Shown here piece by piece: positions 45,980-56,464 of a stretch of DNA of 64,000 nt. The translations under genes and the position numbers were made by a program. Within the stretch, counting starts at the first letter, position 1, and every line of letters begins with the position of its first letter. The notes under the pieces were generated by a model, which had not been told where the DNA came from, searched no databases, and was given only the letters and a program-made list of their open reading frames with translations. The DNA is taken from NCBI GenBank assembly GCA_012656075.1, contig JAAKBF010000260.1, positions 186,001-250,000 of the forward strand, written 5' to 3'. This DNA is from Phytophthora hibernalis (lineage: Eukaryota; Oomycota; Peronosporomycetes; Peronosporales; Peronosporaceae).

Positions 45980-46732
45980 CTAGGCATTTTTCCTGCCGCC
46001 GTTCGTGAGCCATTTTGCGTATTTCTGCTTGTATTTCCGCCACATATCTCGGTTCTCGCTTGACAAGCCCCATTGTTTCACATTTAGGCGTTTGTAGACT
46101 TCATCAGGGTGTTTCCCAGCTGCCAGCCACTGCGAAAGCTGTCCTGCTCGGAATTGGTCGGCCATGCTCTTCAGTTTCGGATCCAGCCTCGCACTTTCGA
46201 TCCAATTAGATAACTGGACATCGTTCTTGAAGTACTTTGATACGATTGCGATTCCCGATTCGTCCTCGATCTGATTCTTCCTGTTGAAAGATTGTCTCTG
46301 CTTGACCCACTCCTTCAACTTCGTGTCCTTGAAAATATTACCTTCGACCTTGTCAATCTTGAGCCTCGTGAAGGCATCGTCTAGATATGATTGTTGCTTC
46401 GCAAGCATTTGCTCGGTCAACTTGCTCTGAGGTGTGAGCTTCGTCGCCGCAGTCCCTGCCTGCTTCGTTAACTTCGATGCGGTGCCCCTTTTGAAAAGGT
46501 TTCCAAACTTCGTCACCAAGTCACTTATTCCTCTTTCTTCTTCATCTTCTGTATTTGCGTTTTCAGCTCTCAGGAATCTTTTTGCTGCACCGTCGTCTTT
46601 GCCATCAGTAAGAGGCCGATTTGCCTGGGAGTCGGGGGTAACAGCCAATTTTAAGTCCGTCGTAGCCCCCGATGAAGCATTCGCGAGTGCGAGGAGGGCA
46701 GCAGCCACTAGTACAACGTAATTGAGGCGCAT
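45980..46732 (-). CDS. intact secreted RxLR-dEER effector, copy D
   Basis: An uninterrupted frame of 250 residues. The start at 46732 is preferred to an upstream in-frame ATG because it begins directly with a signal peptide (MRLNYVVLVAAALLALANA, cleavage near residue 19-20). RFLR lies at residues 52-55 and DEEER at 63-67. The rest is charged and helical, with a WY-type fold suggested by EWVKQRQSFNRKN, LSNWIESARLDPKLKSMADQ, QWLAAGKHPDEVYKRLNVKQ and the C-terminal NRDMWRKYKQKYAKWLTNGG. Proteins with this architecture are secreted from haustoria, enter plant cells and alter immunity; the host target of this one cannot be read from sequence. It is the only member of its family here with no lesion. 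Confidence 0.93.
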   Translation of the reverse strand: MRLNYVVLVAAALLALANASSGATTDLKLAVTPDSQANRPLTDGKDDGAAKRFLRAENANTEDEEERGISDLVTKFGNLFKRGTASKLTKQAGTAATKLTPQSKLTEQMLAKQQSYLDDAFTRLKIDKVEGNIFKDTKLKEWVKQRQSFNRKNQIEDESGIAIVSKYFKNDVQLSNWIESARLDPKLKSMADQFRAGQLSQWLAAGKHPDEVYKRLNVKQWGLSSENRDMWRKYKQKYAKWLTNGGRKNA

Positions 46733-46775
46733 AGCGTTCGTGGTATTTTCGTCTTGGATTTTGTGGCCTGAGAGC

Positions 46776-46783
46776 GAATTGAG
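46776..46783 (-). promoter_or_regulatory. Inr-like core promoter element of RxLR copy D
   Basis: CTCAATTC on the minus strand, 44-51 bases upstream of the ATG, fits the oomycete initiator consensus YTCANTYY. The same stretch (ACTTCTCAATT) is kept about 50 bases upstream of copy B (near 37665-37675), supporting conservation of the promoter. Confidence 0.55.
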
Positions 46784-46839
46784 AAGTGTGGCTACTGTAG
46801 CGAGCACCAAACGTGTATGAACGTTTGCTCCACATGATG

Positions 46840-47082
46840 TGCAAATCTACAAGATTTCATTCTCTCCGTACATATGTATCGTTACATGTTTTTGTTTTAA
46901 AAATTCTACCGTTCAGCTCATCATTTTCATCATGGTGGACCATATCCGAATCGACAGCACACTAATTTTTATGATCTGTTTAGATTTGGTTTTCATTTGC
47001 AATTCGATGAAGTATCCTCCATTATTAGTTGATACAGCCATTACTACTAGTTTGCTATAATAGGAATCGCTTTAAAATTTGC
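46840..47082. other. intergenic A/T-rich sequence
   Basis: No feature recognised. Confidence 0.4.
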
Positions 47083-47084
47083 AA

Positions 47085-47463
47085 TACTGTATGGCTCGTG
47101 CTAGTGGTACAAAACGAGTCTACTAAAATTTAATATTTGTCGAGGTTATGTATGATTTAGAGTCTTTTTCTACATCGGATAAACTTTGAAGTCGCCTGGA
47201 GGACGGATGTCATCTTGCTTCAAATCATGAAAGTCGGAGATGCCGACAGGAAAACTACACCCGAGCCTCACCCTTGAAACCCTGAGAGCGGTGACACAAC
47301 CTAAGCCGAGCTAGGTGTGACCCTACTTGGTCCTGGGTTTAAGCCGCGTACTGCGCACACGGATCTTTAAACCGCAGGCGATGTTTCGGCCTGCCGAGCG
47401 AGTTAATTTCACCCCCTTTATCCCGGGGATGTGTTGTTTTGTACCACTAGTCAGTTCCATACT
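47085..47463. repeat. MITE-like element with ~25-base imperfect inverted ends
   Basis: The left end (about 47092-47112) reads TGGCTCGTGCTAGTGGTACAAAAC and the right end (about 47435-47460) is its imperfect complement (GTTTTGTACCACTAGTCAGTTCCA), both next to ATACTGTA. No coding capacity was seen inside. Confidence 0.55.
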
Positions 47464-47466
47464 GTA

Positions 47467-49190
47467 TTACTCTACGTGTAAACTTATGCCTAGCTATACG
47501 CAACACTGCATCCATGAACACAATTCAGGACCATGATTGCGCCTCCGCCCCATCTAGGGAAAATAAGGTACATGTATGTCACAAGCATACCGGTACCGGT
47601 AGAATCTACCGTAGATATCCTCACGGAAGCTCTACTGTACATGAGCATACCGGATATTCTTTGTTATGTGATACACCCGCGTATGGGATACAGGCTCTGG
47701 TTAGCCAATCACAGGTCAGCAAATCACTATACTATACTTTCTTTGTTGAAGTATTTTTCACTTCTCCAATGGGGCGTGCACCACCAGACAGTTGCCCCGC
47801 TTGATGCTAGGGATAGTGAAGATGGATGAAGAAATATATCCATCTTTTGTACATGAAGAAGTTGAAGAACCTGAGGTAGACGAAGAATTTGGAGAAGAGT
47901 ATGAGTCACGGTCGACGTGATGTACATAAACAGAGCGGCGTAGTATCTCCTCCGATGGGGTGTATCCCTTAACAAAGAATATCCGGTACGACTCCTGGAG
48001 CGAGAGGAATACGTGTACCGGCAAATCCAAAGACACTGCTGCTGGTGCGCAGGCGCGAGTTTGCGATGCAGTTCAGTTCGCAAAGCTTTATTTTTGGTAC
48101 GTTTTATTAAGGAGCCCGCATACATGTACCGGTACAGTAATCTGAGTGAATAGGCAACGCCTGATTTTTATGGGTTGACAGGGTGTATAAGGAGTGTGTA
48201 AAGAGAAAAGACGAGCAACCAAATGTTTAAGTTCCTCGCCCATCTCCTCCTCGTCTCGCTGTTGCTGGCATTATATAAACTTTTGCAGGATATAAGCTGT
48301 ACACTCGTTGCTTATTCACGCAGATTACTGTAGTAGGTTCCGCAGGCGGCCGTCTCGAAGTCCGGGCTGGACTGTCCGGCAGACAGGCGGTTGTGCAGTC
48401 GCTAATATGTTTGCACTTGAAGTAATAACGTTACGTTTAATTAAATATTACGTTAAACAGCGATTACGCCTCAGAAATCGAGGCTATTAATACATGTGTT
48501 CTGGTACAGACATGTAATGCCTAAAATCCGGCGCGTGTCTAATTCCGGCGTTTTCAATTTCTTTAAACCGGTGTCTGGAAACACGAGCTTCCACACGGCT
48601 GTACTGCGATAAATTTATGCGTCTAATATACACATACGGCTTTGCGTGGAAGCCCGTACGGAAGAAGTTCATTCATGGTCATTTTTGAAATAAAAACATT
48701 TTGGTCAGGCATACTTATGTAATTAATTTCATTTAGGTGCGTAAAAACAATCGCCTTCTGCCGCGAGCCTTTTGTGCTGCACTAAAACGTATCGAGTGTT
48801 GTTGAGAAGCATGTTGCATTCCCAGTTGTAGTGGCCTCCTCCTGCGCGTGGGATGCTGCGACGCCAGGTGGCCCTGGAAGCCCTCTACTTGGATTGGGTT
48901 TTTGGACATTTCGATCTTGCTGTTGTGCTTGCGCTTGCTGGCGTCGGTTTGGGCTTTTGTCTGCCGGGTGTTATAATAGTGAGGACATGCCACGAAAACG
49001 CACACATTACTGCACCTTTATTACAACAACACAACTTGGCCCTAAAGGCACTCTATTAATAAAGCACCTTTATCCAAAACACGTTTGAATCGACTTGATC
49101 ATGCATGCATACACCTGTATAATGTTTTCCGGTTTTCATAAACAATGCGAAAAGCCAGCATGATCCCCGCGCAAAGCGCACGAGGGAAGC
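47467..49190. other. repeat-rich stretch without recognised genes
   Basis: Two short blocks, about 47645-47680 (ACCGGATATTCTTTGTTA ... GATACACCC) and 47955-47992, are inverted copies of each other. Several open frames of 60-130 codons exist on both strands, but none shows a domain or a consistent start. Confidence 0.35.
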
Positions 49191-49221
49191 GGAGCAGGGA
49201 TCAACCGTTGATCCCTGCTCC
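49191..49221. repeat. perfect 31-base palindrome
   Basis: GGAGCAGGGATCAAC, a central C, then GTTGATCCCTGCTCC. A third GATCCCTGC copy lies 12 bases further on. Confidence 0.85.
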
Positions 49222-49574
49222 ACGTATGGTAGATCCCTGCGGGGAGGGTGACATAATCGATGGTTATAGGAAAGCTTTGTGGAATTCGGCAGGGTGATAG
49301 CTGCATGCGGCATGATAACATTATCCGAACACGCATAGTGATTTACATAAAAGGTACGAGTAGAAAGTGGCACCATCGATGTGATTGACTGCATTGCAGC
49401 CCCCTATGGAGCCTTCCTTTATCGATAGTTATCGATAGTTACCTTTCAATAGAAGCCATAACAAATATACGGCATGGTAACCCCGACGGCTACGATAAAC
49501 TGGTCTGGAGTGGAGGCCTCACAAAAGAACGTTTGATTGGAGTTAGATTGGCGTGTGCACATTTTTAAAGGTGC

Positions 49575-50266
49575 TCTATTGTACCGGCAGATTGGGATCG
49601 GTCACAATAAACTAAAATGGTTGTATGTTGACCAATTCTGGCCCGATTTTAGTAAATCAAAAGCCACTATGTTGCTGTGACCGAGACGTATTTGATCATA
49701 GCTGTTTAGGTTTGATCGGGGCTCTCCTTTTCGCTCTAGGCATGATAAAGCACGAGTCTCAATCCCCATAATTTTGTATCACTCTAGTCTTTTGTACCAT
49801 AACTTCGCAGGGAGAGCTCATAAGAAAGAACGAAAGACGCCATCGTGTTCCTGGATGCCTACACTACAAAAACAATTTTTTTTTGCCAGAGTATCGTACA
49901 TCGAGCGCTACATTCCGTTTTTCAGAGCTAATTTAGCCGTTTTTGACGGCTTTTGACTACTTTCACCCGCCTCTGTCACTGACCGCCTGTTTGATTTCAG
50001 TATGCATTCTTGAGAATTGACATTCGCTGGTCATAAAATATCCAACCCTACCCTAGCGACAAGACGATGAAATCGACTTTTGGCGAATTAAAGTTTTGAA
50101 TGACCAAGGCAGCTCTATCATTGGCTATATTGCAACACGCTTTTGGACAATTAAAGATCTCTCAGCGAATTTTCACGCAAAGAAAACCGCATCGAAAAAT
50201 ACGGTCAGGAAAAAAGTTATGACCCTACGAATTTGGTGACCGATCCCAATCTGCCGGTACAATAGA
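49575..50266. mobile_element. MITE-like element with perfect 31-base inverted ends
   Basis: The ends at 49575-49605 and 50236-50266 are exact reverse complements (beginning TCTATTGTACCGGCAGATTG). The flanks read TTTAAAGGTGC on the left and TTTAAAGGTGT on the right, which would be a roughly 10-base target duplication as MULEs make. The motif TAAAGGTGC is, however, repeated several times nearby, so the duplication is not certain. The interior of 630 bases has no recognisable transposase. Confidence 0.8.
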
Positions 50267-50400
50267 TTTAAAGGTGTTTTAATCAGCAAACTAATAAAGG
50301 TGCTGAAGGCTGATAAAGGTGCACGAAGGACGAATTGTAGCGTTGTATTAAAGGTGCTGTAATGAGAGTCCCACGAAAATGAGGGATATGATATCATTTA

Positions 50401-50690
50401 AAATGTTTTGTGATCATCGTTTCCCTGCGTTGTGGCATCTAGCGATACATATCCGGGATATCCGGGATATGTATCACTAGATGCGACAACGCAGGGAAAC
50501 GATGATCTAAAACATTTTTCGGGATATCCGGGATATGTATCGCTAGATGCCACAACGCAGGGAAACGATGATCACAAAACATTTTTCGGGATATGTATCG
50601 CTAGATGCCACAACGCAGGGAAACGATGATCACAATATCCGGGATATGTATCGCTAGATGCCACAACGCAGGGAAACGATGATCACAATA
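50401..50690. repeat. tandem repeat of four direct units plus one inverted unit
   Basis: The core unit is about 50 bases: GGATATGTATCGCTAGATGC, then CACAACGCAGGGAAACGATG, then ATCACAA. It occurs four times in the plus direction (starting near 50466, 50533, 50589, 50641), joined by variable linkers (ACATTTTTCGGGATATCC, shortened later). The first unit (50401-50455) is the same sequence inverted, so unit 1 and unit 2 form a large palindrome centred near 50459. Confidence 0.85.
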
Positions 50691-50849
50691 CACTTTTAAG
50701 TCTCTTGTTAAAACAAGAGATTTTATTCCGGCGTTTGGGTGATGGCCAGGCGGCTTACGGTTCATAAGCGCTGCTCGAGACTATGAAAGTGGCTTCATGT
50801 ACCGGTACATGTACATGCACTCATTAACTATAATCGATCGTCGCGTGGC

Positions 50850-50950
50850 TACGGTCTCCGGGGACGCGTGGTGCCGTTGATGGCACTGCATATTCGTGAA
50901 GAGATTAGCATCGCCCGGGTCATGTAGCAGAGGACGTGGGATACATGTAA
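50850..50950 (-). other. diverged second copy of the gene fragment at 40490-40733
   Basis: The stretch with GATGGCACTGCATATTCGTG and TAGCATCGCCCGGGTCATG aligns with GACGGCACGGTGTATTCGTA and TAGCATCGCCTGGGGACATG at about 40545-40592. Identity is modest and the frame is no longer convincing. Confidence 0.35.
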
Positions 50951-51106
50951 TTTTAGAGAATCTTTGCGTCGCAATTTAGCGACGGAAAGTCATCATCAAA
51001 TGGTACATTTATTAACCCTTTCGTTAACCGGTACGTGTTATAGCATTAGCATAACGACACGTTGTTGATGATTTCGCAGATACCGGTACAATACCGAAAT
51101 ACAGTA

Positions 51107-52747
51107 CCACTCCGTTCAGGAAAGATAGCACAATACTCAAAATTCACTGCTCTTACCTTCTAATTATCACAAAACAAGGTGCAAACCGTACCAAAAGACG
51201 CAGCTTATTGTCGCCATTCGTTTGGTGTGCTCAGATCTGTATGGGACGAAGTATTGGCGTTGCAATGGCTGGCTGACCGGGGCCAGCGTGTCGAAGCACT
51301 CTGGAACATAAAGCCTCACTACCAATTTCGCCCACCCTCGCCTCAAGCACCACAACCAGCATCATGGCAAAGACCACCACCCTCCAAGACGAAGCTGACT
51401 GACGTCCAGCGGCACCACATCCTGGGCGCCCTGCTACTGCGCTCTAACAACGGACACCTGAAGCGCGGAGACCTCTCGGCTGTTGCCGCAGCAGAGGGCA
51501 TCCATCCCTCCACCATCTCTCGCCTCTGGGCCCGGTCCAAGCCGGTGGCGGCAAGCACTGGCCGTTTCGAATCGACGCCACGCAGGGGTCGTAGTGGACG
51601 ACGTGGGTCCGACCACGCCCCAACTCTCGAGCGTCTGCGGGGTGTCCCTGTCGAAGAACGATCCACCGTGCGCTCTGCTGCTGCAGCGTGTGGTATGGCC
51701 CCTACGACGCTGTTTGTGCAGCTAAAGCAAGGTAAGTTGCGCTACCATACGAGCGTGGTGAAGTCCATGTTGTCGGAGACCAACAAGTTGCAGCGCTTGC
51801 AGTTTTCCCTCTCACATATCCGCCACGAGTCCATGCTGTACGATAACATGCTGAACTCTTTGCACGTGGATGAAAAGATCTTCTACATCACGCAGCCCAC
51901 CCGCCGGTTCCTGCTGTTGCCGGGCGAAGAAGCACCCGTGCGTCGACTGCGCAGCAAGCGCTTCATCACTCGGGTGATGTTTTTGTCCGCCGTGGGCCGC
52001 CCGAGGTACGACCCCTCCACACACCAGGTTTTCGATGGAAAATTGGGCATTTGGCCTTTCGTCGAGCAGGTGCCAGCTCAGCGATCTTCGGCGCGGCGCC
52101 CGGCAGGGACGATCATCACCAAGGAGATCTCGGTGACCAAGACGAGCTACCGCTCCATGCTTATTGCCAACCTACTTCCCGCTCTGCTTTCTCGTTTGCC
52201 TTCTGTCACCGACGGCGAACCCATTGTCATCCAGCAAGACAACGCTCCAGCTCACATCGCTGCCGACGATGCAGCGTTTGCTGAAGCTGCTGCTGCATCG
52301 AGATGCAATGTAGTTTTACGCAACCAACCCACAAACAGCCCGGATCTCAACTGCAACGATCTCGGACTGTTTTCAGCTATTCAAGCTCGCCAACGCAAGA
52401 AATGGGCGCGTACGATTGACGAGCTTATTGCCGCGGTCATCGAGTCTTATTGGGAATTACCGACGAGCACCATCAACGCAGTCTTTTTGAGTCTGCAGGG
52501 CTCAATGGACGATTGCATCTCCCAAGGGGAGACAACAACTATAAGCCTCGTCACATGAAGAAAGCGAAGCTGCAGCGGGAGGGAAGACTTCCCGTATCAA
52601 TTCGTTGCTGCCCTCGTGCAGAGCAGATACTCACTCTGGCTGCTGTTTTGTAGGTGCTTCGTAATACTTAAATCAAGTGTTAGTTTGTGCTATCATTCTG
52701 GAACAGCGGTTACAGTGGAATTGTGCTATCTTTCCTGAACGGAGTGG
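51107..52747 (+). mobile_element. Tc1/mariner-type transposon with complete ends
   Basis: TA at 51105-51106 and TA at 52748-52749 flank a 1,641-base element. Its terminal 28 bases (51107-51134 and 52720-52747, beginning CCACTCCGTTCAGGAAAGAT) are perfect inverted repeats. TA duplication and a DD34D transposase identify it as mariner-like. A second, degenerate copy of the end sequence lies just inside the right end (about 52686-52717). Confidence 0.9.
51364..52558 (+). pseudogene. mariner-like DD34D transposase, frameshifted near the start
   Basis: A plausible ATG at 51364 opens MAKTTTLQDEAD and meets a stop after 12 codons. The neighbouring frame continues open from there (TDVQRHHILGALLLRSNNGH) to 52558, so one indel near 51395-51402 separates start and body. 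The body has a helix-turn-helix region (GIHPSTISRLWARSK), a linker, and the catalytic triad: Asp in SLHVDEKIFYI (about 51864-51896), Asp in IQQDNAPAHIA (about 52231-52263) and Asp in NSPDLNCNDLG (about 52336-52368). The last two are separated by 34 residues. With a single repair the element would look capable of movement, so it is young. Confidence 0.88.
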
Positions 52748-52841
52748 TACCACAGTACGGTACCGTACCGCTACACAATCATGAAAGTTTGATGGATCAT
52801 GAAGTTTGTTGGCACACGATAGGCGAAAGTTTGGAAACACT

Positions 52842-53005
52842 ACAGAGTTCCCCAGCAAAGGGAGAACCGTAATCAGTTATTTACCTTGCAGAACTAGTAC
52901 ATTTGTCACAAATACTTGCACAACCGCGATACAAATCAGTTTGCAAATCGTTTAACCTGGAAGAATTTATTGGTCCCACCTTTCTCCCTTGCCGGGGAAC
53001 TCTGT
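52842..53005. repeat. inverted-repeat element, ~23-base imperfect ends
   Basis: ACAGAGTTCCCCAGCAAAGG (from 52842) is matched in reverse by the segment ending at 53005 (CTTGCCGGGGAACTCTGT). It lies directly before a second inverted-repeat pair. Confidence 0.5.
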
Positions 53006-53525
53006 ATACAGATTCCGCTGGGAAACTGAAAACTGCATTCAGCAAATACCTCCAAAGTCGTTAGGATCAGAGGTCAGTTGTGCTTTGTTAGAGAACGTGA
53101 GTTATGTATCTGCTCCAAGTCCTAGTAGACTATGTCCAATGTGTGACGTTCAAGTGAAATTTCAGAGTGATCCGTGTTGATTTAGTGTTGTTGTAGGGAA
53201 AGCTCCTCAAGCGGTAAAAACCCGTAGACTTCTACTGACTATACTTGAACCCGTTAAGGACGATAGTGCACGCATGCACGAACCTTCCTAGAAGTCCTTA
53301 AACCTCTATCTAGGAAAAGTACTAGTCAGTACTCCTCACAACCACCACTCTTACCTTCAACACGAGTCAGTTGTTGCAGCACAAGTGACCACCAACCTCA
53401 GTCGGGGTCTCGTACTTTGTGATCTGCGAGGTCCTCATTGCGATAATTGATTCCCGGCATACAGATGATAACCTTTGAGAGGTTGGAAAGTCCACCCATT
53501 TCAGTTTCTCAGCGGAATCTGTACT
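53006..53525. repeat. inverted-repeat element, ~26-base imperfect ends
   Basis: TACAGATTCCGCTGGGAAAC (about 53009-53028, continuing TGAAA) pairs with CAGTTTCTCAGCGGAATCTG (about 53503-53522). The interior has no gene. The similar layout of 52842-53005 suggests nested non-autonomous elements. Confidence 0.5.
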
Positions 53526-54394
53526 TTTAATTTTTTAAAATGCCATTAAAATGGCTCGGACCAAATAAAGTCAAAGCGGGTCGTGGTGGTCACTGTTATT
53601 GAAACTTGAGGCCCGAAGCCGACAAGGTATCCGTGACGCAAGTCTTGGCGTGTTGAATATGCGGCTCTCCCTCCTGCTTGGCAACGTTCAGTCTTCCTGT
53701 AAGGAACTTTGATTCCTGAGCCAAGGCAGAATTTTGAAGTTTGTCTTTGACATGTATGTACACCTTAACTCTCGTCACTTTCTTCCATGGGCCCTCCAAG
53801 CCTGAAGAACTGCTTGTTTAATCGGTCCTAAAAGCATAGACATTCAAAAAGATAGCGTTGCTGATCCACGGCGCGCGGGTGATAAGTGTATATCGGGTGG
53901 CCATTGGACAAGGTCTGGCAAAGAATTCAAATGTCCTGCATTGGAAAGGAGACAGAACGAAAAAATCTCGCAAGCACCATATCACAAAACTTGATTTGTG
54001 GCCACACGTTTTGACGGAGGCATCTCTTTACATGTCCATGGTGTTGACACGACATCAAACAGATCCTAAGAAACGAAAGTAATTGCAACGTCTTCGTGAA
54101 TTACGTTGCTGGTTGTGGCCACAATCAGCGAGAATATTGTACATGTACTGTGGTCGCAGTACACCCGGCCAGTCATTTCCTGTCGCTGCCCAATGCGCAG
54201 TACCATTCATAAGAATCGGTTTGCCTTAATATCCAGGCAGCAGTACATTTCAACCTCATTGTGTTACTTTTCAAGCGGCTTGCATGTATCGCAGCCACTT
54301 TCATGTCGTCATTATAGGCAACTACATGTAGACCCTACACAGAGGCAACGACAAGCCCTAACGTTGAAACTTGAATTGTTGAAAAGACAGAAGT
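53526..54394. other. intergenic region downstream of the RecQ gene
   Basis: Short frames only, nothing I can assign. Confidence 0.4.
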
Positions 54395-56330
54395 TTAGTC
54401 AAAGTGGAACAATGTGAAGTACCTCGCAGCTTTGTCAGGTCCGATGCCCCGCATACTCGCCATCTCTTCTTCCGACACAGGTTCCGCCACCAAGACATCC
54501 TGTGCAATGGTCGGATTTTTGTAAGTCAGACATGCCCGATAGCGTCAAAGCTAGCAGCGTACCCGAATAAGACGACGAGATAGTGCCTCCCGCTTAGGAG
54601 TTTTAACCGCTTGGATACGGCTAGGATTTTCTGGTACTGGTATTCGATAGTGCCCTGGGAATACCTACTTCCTCAGCTTTGCTTTTGCTGGGATATTCCT
54701 CGGTATCAAACTCTTCGTCATGCCAGAATTCGGCTGGATCTTCCAGTGGAACACCGCAGTTACAATTCCGGACGCAACGAGAGGTATCGAACCGGAAACC
54801 AAAGTGCGTGTAGAGCAACTCTTTTCGGCATCCAGTGGTCATTTCGCAGAACGCGGTTACTTCTTCCAGTTCACCGCGAGAGCTACCATTGAAATGGCCT
54901 CATATCCTGTTCCGTCAGAATCAAGTCTTTCCCTTGTTAGCGCATCCACGCGGCCCTTGTCTGCTTCCGAATACAGTAGAACGCACACCGCGGGCTTTCC
55001 GTCTCGACCACTTCGTCCCTACAGCAACACACCAATCAGTTAATTTCCATTTCAAACAGCTTTTACACGGTAGGATTGGTAACACGCACAATCTGCTGAG
55101 AGTAAGCCGAAAGTGAAAGCGGAATCGAGTGGTGCACCACAAAGCGCACATCTGAGCGATCAATTCCCATCTACAACACAGAAACATCATCAGCAACGTT
55201 CAAATCTAAACTGGTAGTAAAAGCAGGAACGTACTCCAAAAGCGCTCGTGGCACATATGATAGTCAGCTGTCCCATCATCCACTGTTTGCGCACAAACTC
55301 TCGGCGCTTACGGGGCAATCCGCCATGATAAACCCCGCGTGGCATCCAATTCGAACAAGGGCCAAACACGTGTCTTCTGCCTCCTTTTTTGTCATGCAGT
55401 ACACGATAGTAGTCTCCTTTCCGACTCTCTTCGCAATCATCTCGGTAGCCTTTGACGGTTTCCGTACCACTTCCACCCGCAAGTTCTTGCGATCCGTCAC
55501 TTGCTGCACCAGCACCAACTGACTCTGTTTTGCATCCATCTTTGCGAGTCTACTCTCTTCTTCCGCGGGGATCTCTTCCAGCAACTCCAACTGGAACAGT
55601 TCCGCCAGCCTAGCAATATCCTCATCCGAAACCGAGGCCGTCGCCAGCGTGATCGGCACTCCGCTGAAGAAATGTGTCTTCCAGTGACTCAGCTCCAAGT
55701 ACGACGGCCTGAAGGAGTTCCCCCACTCCAGCACACAGTGAGCCTCGTCCAGCACGATCCTAGCCAGTCTCGCTTTTTGGCAGCCGCGCGCATCCACGCG
55801 CGCATCTCCGTATTCATCTGCAGGAACTCAGGCGTCGTGTACATGAGTCTCTGGCCGCTCAGCAATTGGCTCAAGGGCATAGACTTGTTCCTGTCACCTC
55901 CTGACACTTGAACAGCTTCATTCCTTTGCGTTTCAAGGCTGCAACTTGGTCCTACACAACATAAACGTACAGTTAGGACTCGAGATATCCTAAAAATGTA
56001 ATTTTTAAGGTTTTAGACCCGTACATTCATCAGTGCAATGAGTGGAGACACCACAAGTGTCGTTTTATCTGCTGAGGTCAATAGAGCAGGAGCCTGGAAG
56101 GCCAAACTCTTGCCAGCGCCCGTGGGAAGGTGCAAAAAGACGGAATAGCCCTGATTGGCTGCAGAGACGGCGGTCGATTGGGCCTCCGTGACCGTCAGAG
56201 CGTCGGACGCGTCCAATTCAAGCAGTTTCCGGTAGGCCACATCCAGGGCTTGTTGACTGGAGGAGAAATGCCGCAGGAAAGCGACGCGCGGTGGCGTAGG
56301 AGCGCAGCGAAGACACAGCAGACACCTCAT
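54395..56330 (-). pseudogene. RecQ-family DNA helicase, multi-exon, several single-base frame breaks
   Basis: ATG at 56330. Exon 1 (56330-56025) has a possible organelle-targeting N-terminus (Arg/Ser-rich, no acidic residues in the first 20) and the Walker A motif LHLPTGAGKSLAFQAP. Introns (GT-AG) lie at 55952-56024, 55171-55234, 55019-55089 and 54500-54562. Later exons carry LMYTTPEFLQ, the DEAH box IVLDEAHCVLEWGNSFRPSY, a motif III-like SGVPITLATAS, MGIDRSDVRFVVHHSIP, GRSGRDGKPAVCV, and the RecQ zinc-binding cysteines (FCEMTTGCRKELLYTHFG ... CVRNCNC). A C-terminal helical end of HRDC type follows. RecQ helicases unwind recombination intermediates. Frame breaks near 55905, 55775 (AAAAA), 55335 (GGGG) and in the exon 55018-54563 each look like one missing base. 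The strong conservation argues for sequencing errors at least in part. Confidence 0.82.
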
Positions 56331-56464
56331 GCTGGCAGATTGACAAATGAGCTTGTGAAATGGTTTGATTGGATGAAAAGAAACCGACGCTGTTTGATTG
56401 ACAGGACGCTACTTGTAGCCATTTGAGAAAAGAACATGGCTACATTTGTGCGCACCAAAGGACA

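Noticed and set aside
47727..48125. Minus-strand frame of 132 codons rich in Ser, Arg and Leu
   Set aside because: Overlaps an inverted short repeat and shows no recognisable domain or splice context.
50401..50690. CRISPR array
   Set aside because: Repeats are about 50 bases, linkers are parts of the repeat rather than unique spacers, one unit is inverted, and the genome is eukaryotic.
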